Source: Chionoecetes opilio (taxonomy: Eukaryota > Arthropoda > Malacostraca > Decapoda > Majidae). From it: DNA of 64,000 bases. The stretch's first letter is position 1. Each line of letters begins with the position of its first letter. Below, in pieces: positions 43,444 to 54,709 of this stretch. The position numbers and the translations under genes are program-made. The DNA lies in contig JACEEZ010015310.1 in NCBI GenBank assembly GCA_016584305.1, positions 151,542-215,541 of the forward strand, read 5' to 3'. Below the pieces are notes generated by a model. It was not told where the DNA came from. It did no database searches and was given only the letters and a program-made list of their open reading frames with translations.

Positions 43444-44123
43444 TCCATAATATTGATTGATTGATTTTATTTTAAGGCGCCGCAACTGCGGGGTTATTGA
43501 CCCTGCCCTACAGAAGTACATGTAAAGATAAAACTAAAAATCAAATTTTATGATAGAAATAAAAATATTTAGAATACGAAATACATAAAAGAATAAGAGT
43601 CATTAAAAACAATAATAATTATATTAAAAACATCATAACTTTTTTTGAGAAGGCCAGCCTTCTCAATAAATGTATGGACTTCGTGTCCCGGAGGAGAAAC
43701 ACCTCTCTCCCATCCAGGGAGATACGGGTAAGACACCGTCCGACCCGCGACACCGGGACAAAAATTTCACACGTAGGTCCCCAAGACTGGGACACTCGAC
43801 CAGCAGTGCTGCACAGTTAAGGGGACCAAACAATCATCACAGTAAGGAGGGTGGACCCCCCTCCATGAGGAACCCATGCTATCTAGAGTGGTGACCAATA
43901 CGCAAATCTGTTGCCAAGTCAGTCTCCCATCTCCGGGAGAGACCGCAGTAGCTCCATTCCTCGATACTTTGGCGGATGGTGCGCAGTTTTTTTGCCCTAT
44001 AGTAGTCCAACGTCCTGCCACTGTTGTGACTGATTTTATGGATTGCCGACGCAGTCCGTACCGCACTGCAAAATGTGATAGTAGCTGGTCTTCTACTGCA
44101 GCGTTGCCAAGGGCATCAGCTTC

Positions 44124-47100
44124 TCAGTACCGGCAACACCTACATGTGCCGGTACCCAACAAAACTGACCGTCCCGTCCATCGCCTCTTGAGCAGATAAA
44201 GCCATTCCAGGATGGCATTGACCAGCGGATGGGGAGAATTAAAATTACATAGTGATTGAAGAGCACTACAAGAATCACTAAAAATTGTAAAAGAAACATC
44301 CGGAAGGGTAAAAATAATCATGAGAGCATATAAAATAGCACTTATTTCAGCCGTAAAAACAGATGAAACACTTGGAAGGCTGACGCCTTTGTTAAACGAT
44401 GGGAATACGACACCGTATCCAACTCCTTCGTCTGATTTGGAACCATCAGTAAAGACAGGGACCGAACTCTGATGTGTGCAAAAGTGGTCTAAAAACTGGG
44501 CACGCTCAGCCTGAGGAGGTAAAGACCCTTTTGAGAGCGGAAGGCTTTTGCAAAAGGACACTTCTGGGAGAAGCCATGGACCGACTGTCGTAGGCCTATG
44601 CGGGCAGAATCGTTAAGCAGGGAAGGATAGCGTCTCCATAATAGCTGTCAATCGGAAACCAAGGGGCTTTGGTAAGCTTCTTCGCCCATGGTAAAGTTGC
44701 GATCCTGAATCACAAGACACAGCACGGCAAGCTATTGAGTCAGGGAGGCGTTGGAGGCGATACCAACATCTTAACAGGAGGGACTGGCGTTGAAGATCTA
44801 ATGGGAGGACACCAGCATCCACCAATAGACTTGGGATGGGAGATGACCTGAACGCGCCGGTTGCCAGACGGACACCAGCATGATGTACCGAATCCAGCAT
44901 CCGCAGTCGAGTGGGTGTGGCAGAGGAGTACACTTCACATCCATATTCAAGCTTCGAAAGGATAAGTGAGCGGTGAAGATAGAGGAGTGTAGCGCGATCA
45001 GCCCCCAGCTGGTGTGCGAGAGGACTTTCAGTAGATCCATGGTCCGGAGACAGTCAGTCTTGAGAGCACGAAGGTGAGGCACCCAAGTCAGTCTATTGTC
45101 AAAAATGAGTCCTAAAAACCGGGTCTCTTCCCTACATGGTATTCTCTTCCCGTAAAGATGTAGGTCTGGGTCGGGATGAATCCCACGGGTTCTGCAAAAA
45201 TGAACCGCTACAGTCTTCGTTGGAGAGAACCGGAAGCCACGATTCGTCGTCCATTCACAAACTTTATCAATAGCAAGTTGAAGTCTTCTCTCTGCAACCG
45301 ACATCCTGGAAGCAGCAAAAGAGATTGATAAATCATCCACGTATAATGTACTAACAATCCCCTCTGGCAGTACATCAACAATACTATTGATGGCCACAGC
45401 GAACAGAGCTACACTCAAGACGCTACCTTGGGGGATGCCACCTGGAAGCGGGTGTTCAGAAGATAGTATGTTGCCAACTCGAACTCTAAGAACCCGGTTG
45501 GCTAGGAAACTCTGGAGGAACACAGGCAAACGACCTCTTAGCCCGAACTCATACAGAGATTGCAATATACCGTGTCTCCAAGCCGTGTCGTAAGCCTTTT
45601 CAAGGTCGAAAAAGATGGTCACATGGTGTTGTCGAGAGGCGAATGCCCCGCATATGGATGACTCTAAGGAAATAAGCGCTTCCGTAGTAGAGTGATGCTT
45701 ACGGAATCCACACTGAGAACGGGAGAAAAAGTTTTCCCGTTCCAAAAACCATACCAGTCGACTATTTACCATTTTTTCGAATAACTTACACACACATGAA
45801 GTTAGGGATATGGGCCGGAAATTCGTCGGTAGTGAGTGGTCCTTCCCAGGCTTAGGGATCGGGATCACCACCGCCACACCCCAGCTACTTGGGAAGGTTC
45901 CTCCAATCCAGATCCTATTATAGATGCTCAACAAGAAATCTAGAGCCTCATCTCTTAGATGACAGAGCATCGCATATGGTACATCATCTTGGCCTGGGGA
46001 AGTGTCAGCGCAAACATTCATGGCTTGACATAGCTCACGAGGTGTAAAAAGAACATTGTAAGATTCCCCGCCTCTGGATGAAAAATCTATGCCTCTCTGT
46101 TCTTGTCGCAGTCTGTCCCTAGCACTTGGAGACGCAAGGTCTGTCTGCGCCACTGACACAAAATGGGAAACAAATTCCTCTGCTACAGTCAAGGGATCTG
46201 CCACAGGGTCTCCATTAATCGATAGAACTGGAGGGGAGGATGGGATAAACTTCCCCTTCATTTTCCTCACTCTTTGCCAAACCTTGGACACCGGGGTAGA
46301 TGCACAGATCGTACTTATATAAGCCCTCCAAGAGGAGTGACGAGACTCTTTCATAACCCGTCGGTATCTAGCTCTTAACCTGTGAAAAGATATTTTTAGG
46401 TCTACTGAAGTTGGCCGCGAAATGTATTGCGTCTCAGCACGGCGGGAGTGACTCCTCGCTGCCGTACAGTCCTGAGTCCACCACGGAACAGGTCGGCGAG
46501 AGAAAGATCCAGATGTGCGGGGATGCTCAGCGAGGCTGCAAAATGGATTCGAGACACAAAGTAATCTACGGCCTCATCTATTGTTGGAAAGTCATCTATA
46601 TGATGTTCAAAAGCACAAGCCTTTTGAAAGCCCTCCCAGTCTGCACGAGAGAGGCACCATTTTGGGAGACATCGGGAAGGGGGCGAGGACACTGCTTTAA
46701 GTAGTATGGGATAATGGTCACTTCCCCGAAGAGAATCGGCCACCTCCCATGAGAAGTCGAGGGCGACCTGTGGACTGCAGAGTGATAGGTCAATAGCAGT
46801 CAATGTTCCCGTCTGCGAATGGAAATGTGTTGGTTCTCCCGTGTTTAATATATTTAGTTGTTGCCATCTATAAGAGTTACGAGAGAATCACCGCGACGAT
46901 TTCTGGTGGAATCTCCCCACAGAAAATGCCGCCCATTCATGTCTCCAAGGAGAAAAAATGGACGGGGAAGCTGGCGGATAAGATCCTCAAGATCTTGGAG
47001 AGGTATGTCGTCATTTGGAGGTAGATATATTGAGCAGACAGTGTAGGTCTTGTGCAGATGGATACGACCTGCTACAGCCTGCAAGGGTGATTGCAGCGGG

Positions 47101-47330
47101 ATGACAGTTAAGGGGACATCCCGACGATGGTAAAGGCCACAACCACCACTAAAGCCACCACCTGCTGGAGGTGGTGTGTGGACAGGTATAAAACCTGTCG
47201 GGCAGAGACACCTTCCCTGCCCTATCATTGTTTCTTGTAAACAGATAATTTCTGGGTCCAACTCGTTGATGAGAAGGACTAGTTCCTCCCAATTTGCACG
47301 TAATCCACGAATATTCCATTGGAGGATTGA
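44124..47330 (-). pseudogene. LINE copy C ORF2: endonuclease, reverse transcriptase, RNase H
   Basis: The same domain series as copy A. Endonuclease at 46854-47261 (DPEIICLQETMIGQG, LLGDMNGRHFLWGD). RT in the frame 46354-44798 with PGQDDVPYAML, FFDLEKAYDTAW, GGIPQGSVLS and TLYVDDLSISF, catalytic residues present. Then VYSSATPTRLRMLDSVHHAG in another frame (44613-44933). RNase H at 44124-44561 with VFTDGSKSDEGVGYG and SDSCSALQSL. Three to four frame breaks separate them; the one in the GGGGG run near 45006 is shared with copy A. The His/Cys C-terminus seen at 3379 in the related LINE falls in poor sequence here. Confidence 0.85.
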
Positions 47331-47335
47331 AGATG

Positions 47336-49504
47336 TTATTTCGTGCGTGAAGATGATGCAGAAGCCTTACGGCTTGTAGACGCTGCGCCATTTGAAAGCC
47401 CAGCATCTTTTTTCTGTGTTGTAGAAGATGGTAAACTACTTTTCTGTACATTCCCAGATGTCGGTTGGCGCTTGCGTACATCCGGCGGTGAAATCGGGGT
47501 TCTCATACGAGGACCCGCGGCAGTAGTAGAGACCGTATGTCCCACCAAAGATGCAGATTTACTAACAGAAGATTTACCACTTCTAGGTTTACTGATAGCT
47601 CCCGACGAGGGTCTTGAAGATTGCGTATCAGCATGGCTATCAACTACTTGTGTGTCCATATGTTGTGAGACACCTTCGCCATCAGCGTGCTGTTGAGCTG
47701 AGTCGCTAGCCGCTTCAGGGGTGGTAACAGGGGCAGTGATATTAGGAGTCACGTCAGTACTCCCACACCCATCAGCAGGTGTATCTTTACGCAAGTCCAT
47801 CCTCTCCTGCTCAGCAATTGATATTTTAGCCGGAGGGACGCCCACTGAGTCTAAGGACTCATTGGAACTGCGAGTTCGCTTCTGAGACTCTTTATTAGGA
47901 TGGGGTTTTGGGAGCCTCTTAGAGGAGGAGTCACTATTGTCATTTTTCCCGTGTGCGGCATGCACTACACGAGAGGTGGTTGGAGGCTCATTATGAGAGG
48001 AGTCAGCAGACTCCACAGAATCGCAGGTCAATCGCGAGAACTTATTCTTCATTTGGATGGATGGATTAGGTATAAGAGAATGTGGTGGTGGAACTGCAGC
48101 AGGCTGATTAGGAGTCTTAGAAGAAGCAGCAACCATCGCAGATGCGTAGGTCCTGCTTCCTCCCCCGCCTGCTTGTCTATGGGAAAGTTCTCTTCTGGCG
48201 CTCCCAAGACTGATAAATTGGGAGTTGGCCAAATAAAGGATGTCTTCTTCTAATTTATAAGTCCCACATTGTCGGGAACTCGGTGGGTGATCAACACGGC
48301 AGTGGAAGCAGTAGGGAGTTGACGTACAGTCAGCTGTGGCATGGGCACCCAACGCCGAGCATCGACCACAGCGAGGAGGGGATTTACAAAATTTTTTGCC
48401 GTGCCCAAAGCAGTAGCACTCATAGCACTGCATAGGGCGGTCGATAAAGGCTTTTATCTTAAGAGACTGGGGACCGATCCTGATGGAATCGGGGAGACTT
48501 GATCCGTAGCAGGTGATAATGATCATGTTTTTGCTTCCCCTGACCTTATAGACCTGTTGAACTCTTTCCGGGCACATGTTTAGTATTTCTGCCTCCGAAA
48601 ACTCAAAGAGGTCGTAGTTGTAGATTACGCCTTTGCTGGTATTAAACTTTGGATGAGGTTTGATGGTATCAAAAATGCTGTCTTCGGTGATGGGCATGTG
48701 GAAGAGCATCCGAGCCTGAGTAAGGTCCTTGGCTCGGATTAGAACTCCTCTGCCATATCGTTTCAGGTGGCCTTCCGGGATCATTCCAATTTCTTTTTCC
48801 AAGTACCGCGCCGCAAGGAAAAAGTTGCCACCACTTTCCTTATAATACGCCACGTACCAAGTAGGGGTAGGGCTATGGCGGACAGGTGGAGTAGATGTAG
48901 TTTTCTCAAAAGTGTTGGTGATGTAGTCATCAGGGCCGTCTCCAACATTTACAGAGCGAACGAGTTCGGCTCTGTAATGTCTCGCTCCAATTTCCATCTT
49001 TGTGGCTTCCTCATAAGCAGAGGAAGCATCATCTGCCGCAGCAAAATTTATGTAGCACCTATTTGATTGTCCATTGTCATCATAAATAAGACGGATGCGG
49101 CGAACCACACCATAAGCCTTGAAAATATCATGTAATGCTCTGTATGACAAGGCCTGGGACACGTTGGACAGAAGCAAGGTGTCCAACGTAGAAGTGCCCC
49201 GAGGGCCAGGCTCGTCTCTCAATCCCTGTCTGCGTCCCTTGATGCGGGGACCGCCAGACCGGGGAGCTGAGGAGGAAGGGGCGGCTGCCCGCTTCGTGCC
49301 ACGTCGGGCCTGGAAAGGCGCCAGAGTGGCAATGTGAGAGGATTCAATGGGAGAAGTCGAGGACAAGCGGACGTCAGGGAGAGAGGCAGGCCGGGGTAAA
49401 TCTTTAGTTGTATACATAAACAAAATTACTTCACTTCCCCACGCCCCCACCCACCACGGAGCCCAACGAGGGGAAGCTGTCTGTTGGGGAAGGACCTCAC
49501 CCAA
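47336..49504 (-). CDS. LINE ORF1 protein (RRM and zinc knuckles), intact frame
   Basis: A 722-codon uninterrupted frame and the only clearly intact protein in the window. An RRM-like fold at about residues 105-185 is indicated by LLLSNVSQALSYRALHDIF, YINFAAADDASSAYEEA. Three zinc knuckles follow at about residues 355-412: CYECYCFGHGKKFC (CX2CX4HX4C), CGRCSALGAHATADC and CFHCRVDHPPSSRQC. The C-terminal 300 residues are Ser/Pro/basic-rich and probably disordered. Such ORF1 proteins bind the element's RNA and form the cytoplasmic particle that ORF2 uses (family knowledge). Met at 49504 is the first; a second at about 49417 (MYTTKDLPRP) is an equally plausible start. ORF2 begins just downstream. 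Confidence 0.85.
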   Translation of the reverse strand: MGEVLPQQTASPRWAPWWVGAWGSEVILFMYTTKDLPRPASLPDVRLSSTSPIESSHIATLAPFQARRGTKRAAAPSSSAPRSGGPRIKGRRQGLRDEPGPRGTSTLDTLLLSNVSQALSYRALHDIFKAYGVVRRIRLIYDDNGQSNRCYINFAAADDASSAYEEATKMEIGARHYRAELVRSVNVGDGPDDYITNTFEKTTSTPPVRHSPTPTWYVAYYKESGGNFFLAARYLEKEIGMIPEGHLKRYGRGVLIRAKDLTQARMLFHMPITEDSIFDTIKPHPKFNTSKGVIYNYDLFEFSEAEILNMCPERVQQVYKVRGSKNMIIITCYGSSLPDSIRIGPQSLKIKAFIDRPMQCYECYCFGHGKKFCKSPPRCGRCSALGAHATADCTSTPYCFHCRVDHPPSSRQCGTYKLEEDILYLANSQFISLGSARRELSHRQAGGGGSRTYASAMVAASSKTPNQPAAVPPPHSLIPNPSIQMKNKFSRLTCDSVESADSSHNEPPTTSRVVHAAHGKNDNSDSSSKRLPKPHPNKESQKRTRSSNESLDSVGVPPAKISIAEQERMDLRKDTPADGCGSTDVTPNITAPVTTPEAASDSAQQHADGEGVSQHMDTQVVDSHADTQSSRPSSGAISKPRSGKSSVSKSASLVGHTVSTTAAGPRMRTPISPPDVRKRQPTSGNVQKSSLPSSTTQKKDAGLSNGAASTSRKASASSSRTK

Positions 49505-49680
49505 CAGCTCCAGGGGTAGCAGGGAAGTATACGCTTCGGTTGCCTAGTGTGTGGTGGCAGCCGCGGGACCGATGCGGTGCCCACCAGGCAACCTCCGCTT
49601 GGCCCTAGCCAACGCATGACCAGCCGATTGATCCAGCGGTACAGAAACAAGGAAAAGTGCCTAACGTGTCCGTACGTACA
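49505..49680 (-). promoter_or_regulatory. 5' leader of LINE copy C
   Basis: GC-rich, with an imperfect CACCAGGCAACC/GGTTGCCTAG inverted repeat at about 49535-49590. LINEs of this group carry internal promoters in such leaders; no specific element can be named. The upstream limit near 49680 is approximate. Confidence 0.4.
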
Positions 49681-50252
49681 ATGCCAATATCCCCACGCCT
49701 ATCCCTACATGAAATAAACAAAATGTTAAAACAAGAAATGCACATAACGTTTTTTTATAAAGTGGAACATTGGGGACCAGATTAAGGATGATCAGAAAAT
49801 GTATATTATATAACGAGTTAAACATTGACTTTGCCTAATATTCTTCACTTACAAGTACCATGTGAATATATTATACAGTGAAGGAAATGGTAATAATGGT
49901 GTACAATGATGCTGTTCATCATTGTACAATAGTGTAGTATGAAGGAAATGGCGAAATGGTGTACAACCTGCTCATCATTCTACAATATTGTATGAAATTG
50001 CACAGAGACAATTAAGGTGGTTCCAAGAACCTGAAGTTGCTACATGATCACGCTAATTGACTTACCTTCAGCCATTTAGATCTGAAGCGTTGTTTTCTTG
50101 GGGGAGACTGGTCTTCTTTTAAGAGTTCGCCTTTTTCTTTCAAAATTTTTTAGGTTCCTTGCCAGTCTTTTCCTTTGTCTAATTTTCTAAACTCAAACTA
50201 GGAGGTTAGATGACGCCCCCAAAAACTTTAAAAAAAGGATGTATGATTTTAA
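49681..50252. other. unclassified stretch
   Basis: At about 49875-49985 a 45-bp unit (GAAGGAAATGG..AATGGTGTACAA) occurs twice in tandem. Otherwise AT-rich; homopolymer content rises from here on. Confidence 0.35.
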
Positions 50253-50953
50253 AGGCCGTGTCACACGAGGGATTTTTTTCCGGGCTTTTTTTGGTATTTC
50301 ACCAAAAGATCCCCTAGTGGTGGAAAAAAATGCGCGTGTTGTCACACAGCGCTTCGGCTACGAGATCTTCCTACCAGAGTACGAAGATCTTTATTTTTTT
50401 TTATTTTAGCTATTTGTTCTACTGGCATTTATAACATGTCCTTCCTTCCCTTTTCACATTTTCCCTTTGGGAAACCCATAAAAAACCATAAAAAACCTTT
50501 ACTTGTATTCATAAATAAAGAAAAAATAACACCTCAAAATTTTTTATCCGTTTCTATAGTAAAACACACGCAGCCTATTAAATATTGGGTTTATCAACAT
50601 TTCCGTCAAACTTTTCATCAAAAACTCAAAACTTAACCTATATCTAAATCATACGTAAAAAAAAATAAAAAATAACACGCATTCCCAATCACACGTGTCT
50701 TGTAATATGGGTTTTAAAAAACCTATTATTTTACCCTCCCCCCTACTTACCAAACATTTTTTTCCTCCATCATTTTTATTTTTCTTCGTATCTAACTATT
50801 TTTACTTTAAATATAAAATCATACAGCTACATTCCATATACGCCTATTTGCCCTAAACATATCACATAGAGATGCTACAACCAACTTGACCACCCAAGAT
50901 TTTTTTCATTTCTTTTTTTCACTAAAAGGTGTAAAAGGCGTGTGACATGGCCT
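50253..50953. mobile_element. Harbinger-type MITE, 701 bp
   Basis: Terminal repeats AGGCCGTGTCACACG (left) and AGGCCATGTCACACG (right, inverted), with TAA on both sides (50250-50252 and 50954-50956), fit PIF/Harbinger. Non-coding, AT-rich interior. Confidence 0.65.
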
Positions 50954-51384
50954 TAAGATGATCTTCCCTAAATAGGGCAAAAAAATAGCTCCATAAATAC
51001 GGTCTGAATACGTGTTTAGCGGGTTTTCCTTTCTTTTCCTCGAAAAAAGGAAAAAGTGGAGAGATTTTTCAATGAAAAATTTAAACCTTTTTTATTTTTT
51101 TTTTAATTATTTGTTGTTTTAGCATTTTTGTTAATTTTCATATTATAATTTGATATTGTCAAAAACCCCTACGTTTTAATAATTTTTGCCGGGGGCGTCC
51201 CTACGTCTCTACGCCTTAAAAAATTGTCAAAAGTCCTACGTTTGGGACATGTCCCTACGGTTGAAACACTCCCCTTCACGCCCAGCCCTTTCCTTTGCAA
51301 TAAAAAATCGTATTTTTTTAGTATAAAATGGGAAAAAGAATGAAACTAAATAGTTAGGGGACAGGATACAAAACCCCTCACAAG
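50954..51384. other. unclassified low-quality stretch
   Basis: AT-rich with T runs; repeated CCTACGTTT/CCCTACG words at 51168-51262. No gene. Confidence 0.35.
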
Positions 51385-51485
51385 CCTAAACAAGAGGCCT
51401 CAGCAGCTGGGTTTCACCCCTGGTAAGTCAACAACGGACCGACCTACGTTCGGCCCCTGGGAACTCCGACGTGAATTTTGACAGT
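51385..51485 (+). mobile_element. RTE fragment, about 100 bp
   Basis: Matches 10935-11045 of RTE copy 2 (CAGCAGCTGGGTTTCACCCC, GGTAAGTCAACAACGGACCG), covering the SGFTPGKSTTDR region with indels. Both edges are abrupt. Confidence 0.7.
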
Positions 51486-52059
51486 TTTGGGAGATAGCAG
51501 AAAAATGTGCAAATATGTCAAGCACAAACTTGCAAAATTTGCTTCCATGTGATTTTAAAAAAAATCTGCCCGTTTGGCCAATTGAAAATCCAAGACGGCG
51601 GATTTTTTAAGGGGCCGCCAAATTTACCCCCCAAGTTGACTTTTTGCTTAAAAGTTTTTGATTTGTCCGATTTGAGATCTAGGTGTGGTTTTCTAGTTTT
51701 AAGCCTGCTGAAGTAGTTTCCCTGCTTTTTAAGCACACGACAAAATTTTTTTTCTCACTCTACACATTTGTTTATGTTTTTCATAGTTTGATGGCTAGGG
51801 GGGTGTGGGGGGTTTTAGTTTGAGGTAGTACCTTTTTTTCAGCAGTCAGCCCATCCTTGGAACTACTGGAAATGGCCCACCACTGGCCAACTTCATTTTG
51901 GGGCCCCAAAGAAGAGCTATCTGAAGCAAAAGTGAAAACCCAGACAGGAAAAAAGGGAGATGCAATCCTCTTTGGGCTCAGCCTTATCAATCCTTACCGC
52001 TACGTACTTCAAGACATTTAGACTTGCGAAAGAAGACATCTTCCAACGGGGGAAATTTT
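51486..52059. other. unclassified stretch before the second GCDTTS-family copy
   Basis: No confident feature. The protein family at 52060 may extend upstream into this stretch but cannot be followed. Confidence 0.3.
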
Positions 52060-53100
52060 AGGTGCCGGGTTACGAGCGGGGGGACGTAGCTTTGATGTGT
52101 ACAAAAAGTCAAGTCTGAAATCCGAGAGGGGTCGAAAAGGGGAAAGGGAATCAGAGAAAAGTGAAGGAACGAGAAAGCCCCAGGTAAGGGGCAAAGCTTC
52201 CTTCGGACGCCAGCAAAAAGATGAGTGTTTCATTCCTTTCGGAAAATAGTGTGAAGCAGAGAAAAAAGCCAGTCATGTCACAAAAGAGAAGATGCCATTA
52301 GGAACACAAGGGAAAAGTCTCTGGATGCTGTGCCCCCATGTTGTCATGAAGAATACAGTCGAATATTTGTACACCCCCGGGATACAAGACTGATGGGAGC
52401 AAGTCTATACATTAAGCTAATGAAAGGGGCGTGTAGTCATAGAAATCTTACGCCACCCCTTACATGAACTGGGTCTGAGAAAATGTGGTTTGTTTTGGCC
52501 AAGGGAGCCAAGATGGAGGATTCCAGCCCATGGGGGTAGTTTCTGAAAAGGCTTGAAAAAGCTAAGGGATCCCATATTTTTCATGCGTTCACTGGATGTA
52601 AAGTCGTGTCTGCCTTCCGGGGGAAAGGAAGAAATCGCATGGCAGACTTGGAACGTTTTTGATGATGTTTCAAAAACTTTTATAATCTCAGCCAGCATCC
52701 CAACTTGTTTCGTGATTTGACCCGAGGCTGAGAGATTCGTTGCCCCTCATGTACGAAATCAAGCGCAGCCACGGGTGGACGAACAGAAGATCTCTTTCCC
52801 CGAAAACAAGGCCGTAAATCAATTCCCCCAAAACAGGAAACCCCTCAGAGAAAGCAAAGCGTGCGGCCTATCAGGCTGGGCCAGGCAACCATCTCCAACC
52901 CAGACCGAGCAGTCCCCTGAATGGGGGGGGAAAACAGAGGGAGAGCAGGGCAAATATGTTGGACAACATACCCTTTTTGCAGCGAGCTGTCGGGAAGACG
53001 AATGTTCCTGTAAAAAAGGGTTTGCAAAGGAAGAGAAGTGTTTTTCATCCGAGCCCCCCCTGCACACACCTGCAGCTCATAGTGAACAGTAGCAGCTGGA
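52060..53100 (+). pseudogene. GCDTTS/CXC-family ORF, copy 2 (C-terminal half)
   Basis: Following all plus frames: YKKSSLKSE, REGSKRGKGIREK, PGKGQSFLRTPA, SVSFLSENSVKQR, LDAVPPCCHEEYSRIFVHP (52320-52370), KSIYIKLM-type, KNVVCFGQGSQ, GIPYFSCVHW where the GCD motif should follow (52570), LSQHPNLF (52690), SSAATG-type, then CREDECSCKKG and CTHLQL with EEKCFSSE (52985-53085). The last gives the CXC-like cysteine cluster that terminates this family. The order parallels copy 1 at 36020-37050 but sequence identity is modest, so this is a second subfamily rather than a recent duplicate. Heavily frame-broken. Confidence 0.5.
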
Positions 53101-54709
53101 GGCCCAGTGGCATGGTGTGCATAACTTTGAAATTTACTAGGGGGGGAAAAGCTTATAATGAAAAACAGCAATTGGGGCCTTTTTGAAAAATTTGTCAGTG
53201 GCTTTATAAAAAAAAAAATCCATTTAGCGGGCTTGAAAACATAGGAATCCACACCTAGATCATGCAATGGGAAAAACTACGATATTTAAGAAAAAACGTC
53301 AACTTCGGGCGGCTAATTTGGCGGCCATCGTGAAAAGGGCCGCCATTTTTGTTTTTTAAATTTGGGCCCCAAATCGGCAGATTGATTTGATTAGTATCCA
53401 AATTTGATGTTGTATCATTATTTGCACGTTTCCCCTCTCAAAAATTGCTTTTATCTCCCCCACTATTTTTCATGTTTTATACTTGTAGCCCCTTTTATTT
53501 TTTTATTTCCTTGGGGCCCTCAGGGGGTTTGGCCTTAATGTTATTTCAAAAGGGCGAGATGGTGGCCCTCCCCCGTGGTGTCGCGGGCTGGTTTTTGAGG
53601 CACATGTAACCCGAGAAACGAAAATCGAAAAAGGCCAGTGACGGGGCAGATTTAACTCAAAGGTTGGTTACTGTTTTTTTCCCTCCGCAACTGCTTTTTC
53701 GTAGACCCAATTTCGCGATAAATAATGATGCACTGCATCTGAATCCCCAAAAAAAATATGTTCTTCTGTTGTTCTACAAATTTATATGGAGAGTGCTTTA
53801 GATGGAACGTTCTAAAATAGAAATTTAATGCAAATTACTCCCGGCCTCGAGTATCAAAGTTAATATTTTTTTTTCATTATATTGTAGATGCTTTTTGGGG
53901 GCAATTTCACACTGTTTTCTAAGACAGTACTGCGGTTTGGAAAACGTTGTAAAAATACAATAAGAAAGCTTTGAAAAGAAGAATATAGAATGCGAAATTA
54001 ACAGGGCGGCAACAAAGAGGTTAAATTGGGGGGCGGCATCCCACGTGTGTGGCGGGAAAATGTAAAAAAAAAATTCGACTTACCGCGTCGTCTTTGCACT
54101 TCCGGGCCCTTTTCTATCTGATGATACAAAATAAACGGAAAATATGATGGCTAGTATAGTTAACTTCTAAAAATTCTTTAGACTAATAATTCAGAGAAAA
54201 AATTTTACCCGCCTCCTAACTATAACCCTTTTGGTTTATTTGATTTTACATGTTTTACAAAATCGGGTTTTCATAAAAATTATTTATAGCAAAAAAATGT
54301 TTTTTAATATTAATTTGTGTTTTAAGTAGTGGAATAACCCATTTTGGGTTTTCCAGTAGAAAAAACTTATTTTCGAATTGGGAGTTAAAACTGCCAGCGA
54401 CCCTGGATTTTGGGGTTGCAGTTCTTCGAATTAAATTGAGGCTTTATGCTTCCCCTGGTGCCCCTCTGCCGCACTTGCAGTCGGAGGTGGGTTTAAAGGG
54501 CAGCATGTGGGTGTTTCGGCACTCGCGAGGGGCAAAAAAGTAGCTCCTGGGATCTGAACTAGATCCCCTGGTGAAAAAATAACAACTTGCAAGCCCATAT
54601 AAAAAATACTATAGAATACAGATCCGGGGTCAATTTAGATCAGCATGATGTTAAACATGACAAAAGGATTAAAACCTTTTTTATTTTTATCTTTTTATAA
54701 GATTACCTT
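53101..54709. other. unclassified low-quality stretch
   Basis: AT-rich with many homopolymers. A GGCGGC-bearing segment at 53316-53360 and several short words recur, but no gene or bounded element is visible. Confidence 0.35.

Larger units (their letters stand above)
43444..49680 (-). mobile_element. I/Nimb/jockey-superfamily LINE, copy C, nearly full length
   Basis: About 6.2 kb on the minus strand. It has a 5' leader (49505-49680), ORF1, ORF2 (endonuclease, RT, RNase H), a 3' UTR with a GGCGCC-containing hairpin, and a terminal TCAA/TTGA microsatellite at 43452-43463 in place of poly(A). RNase H, a two-ORF layout and an RRM/zinc-knuckle ORF1 fit the I/Nimb branch of the jockey superfamily; the exact clade is not decided. 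Confidence 0.85.

Noticed and set aside
49119..49337. Plus-strand frames opposite LINE ORF1
   Set aside because: Shadow frames of the intact minus-strand ORF1; no motif of their own.
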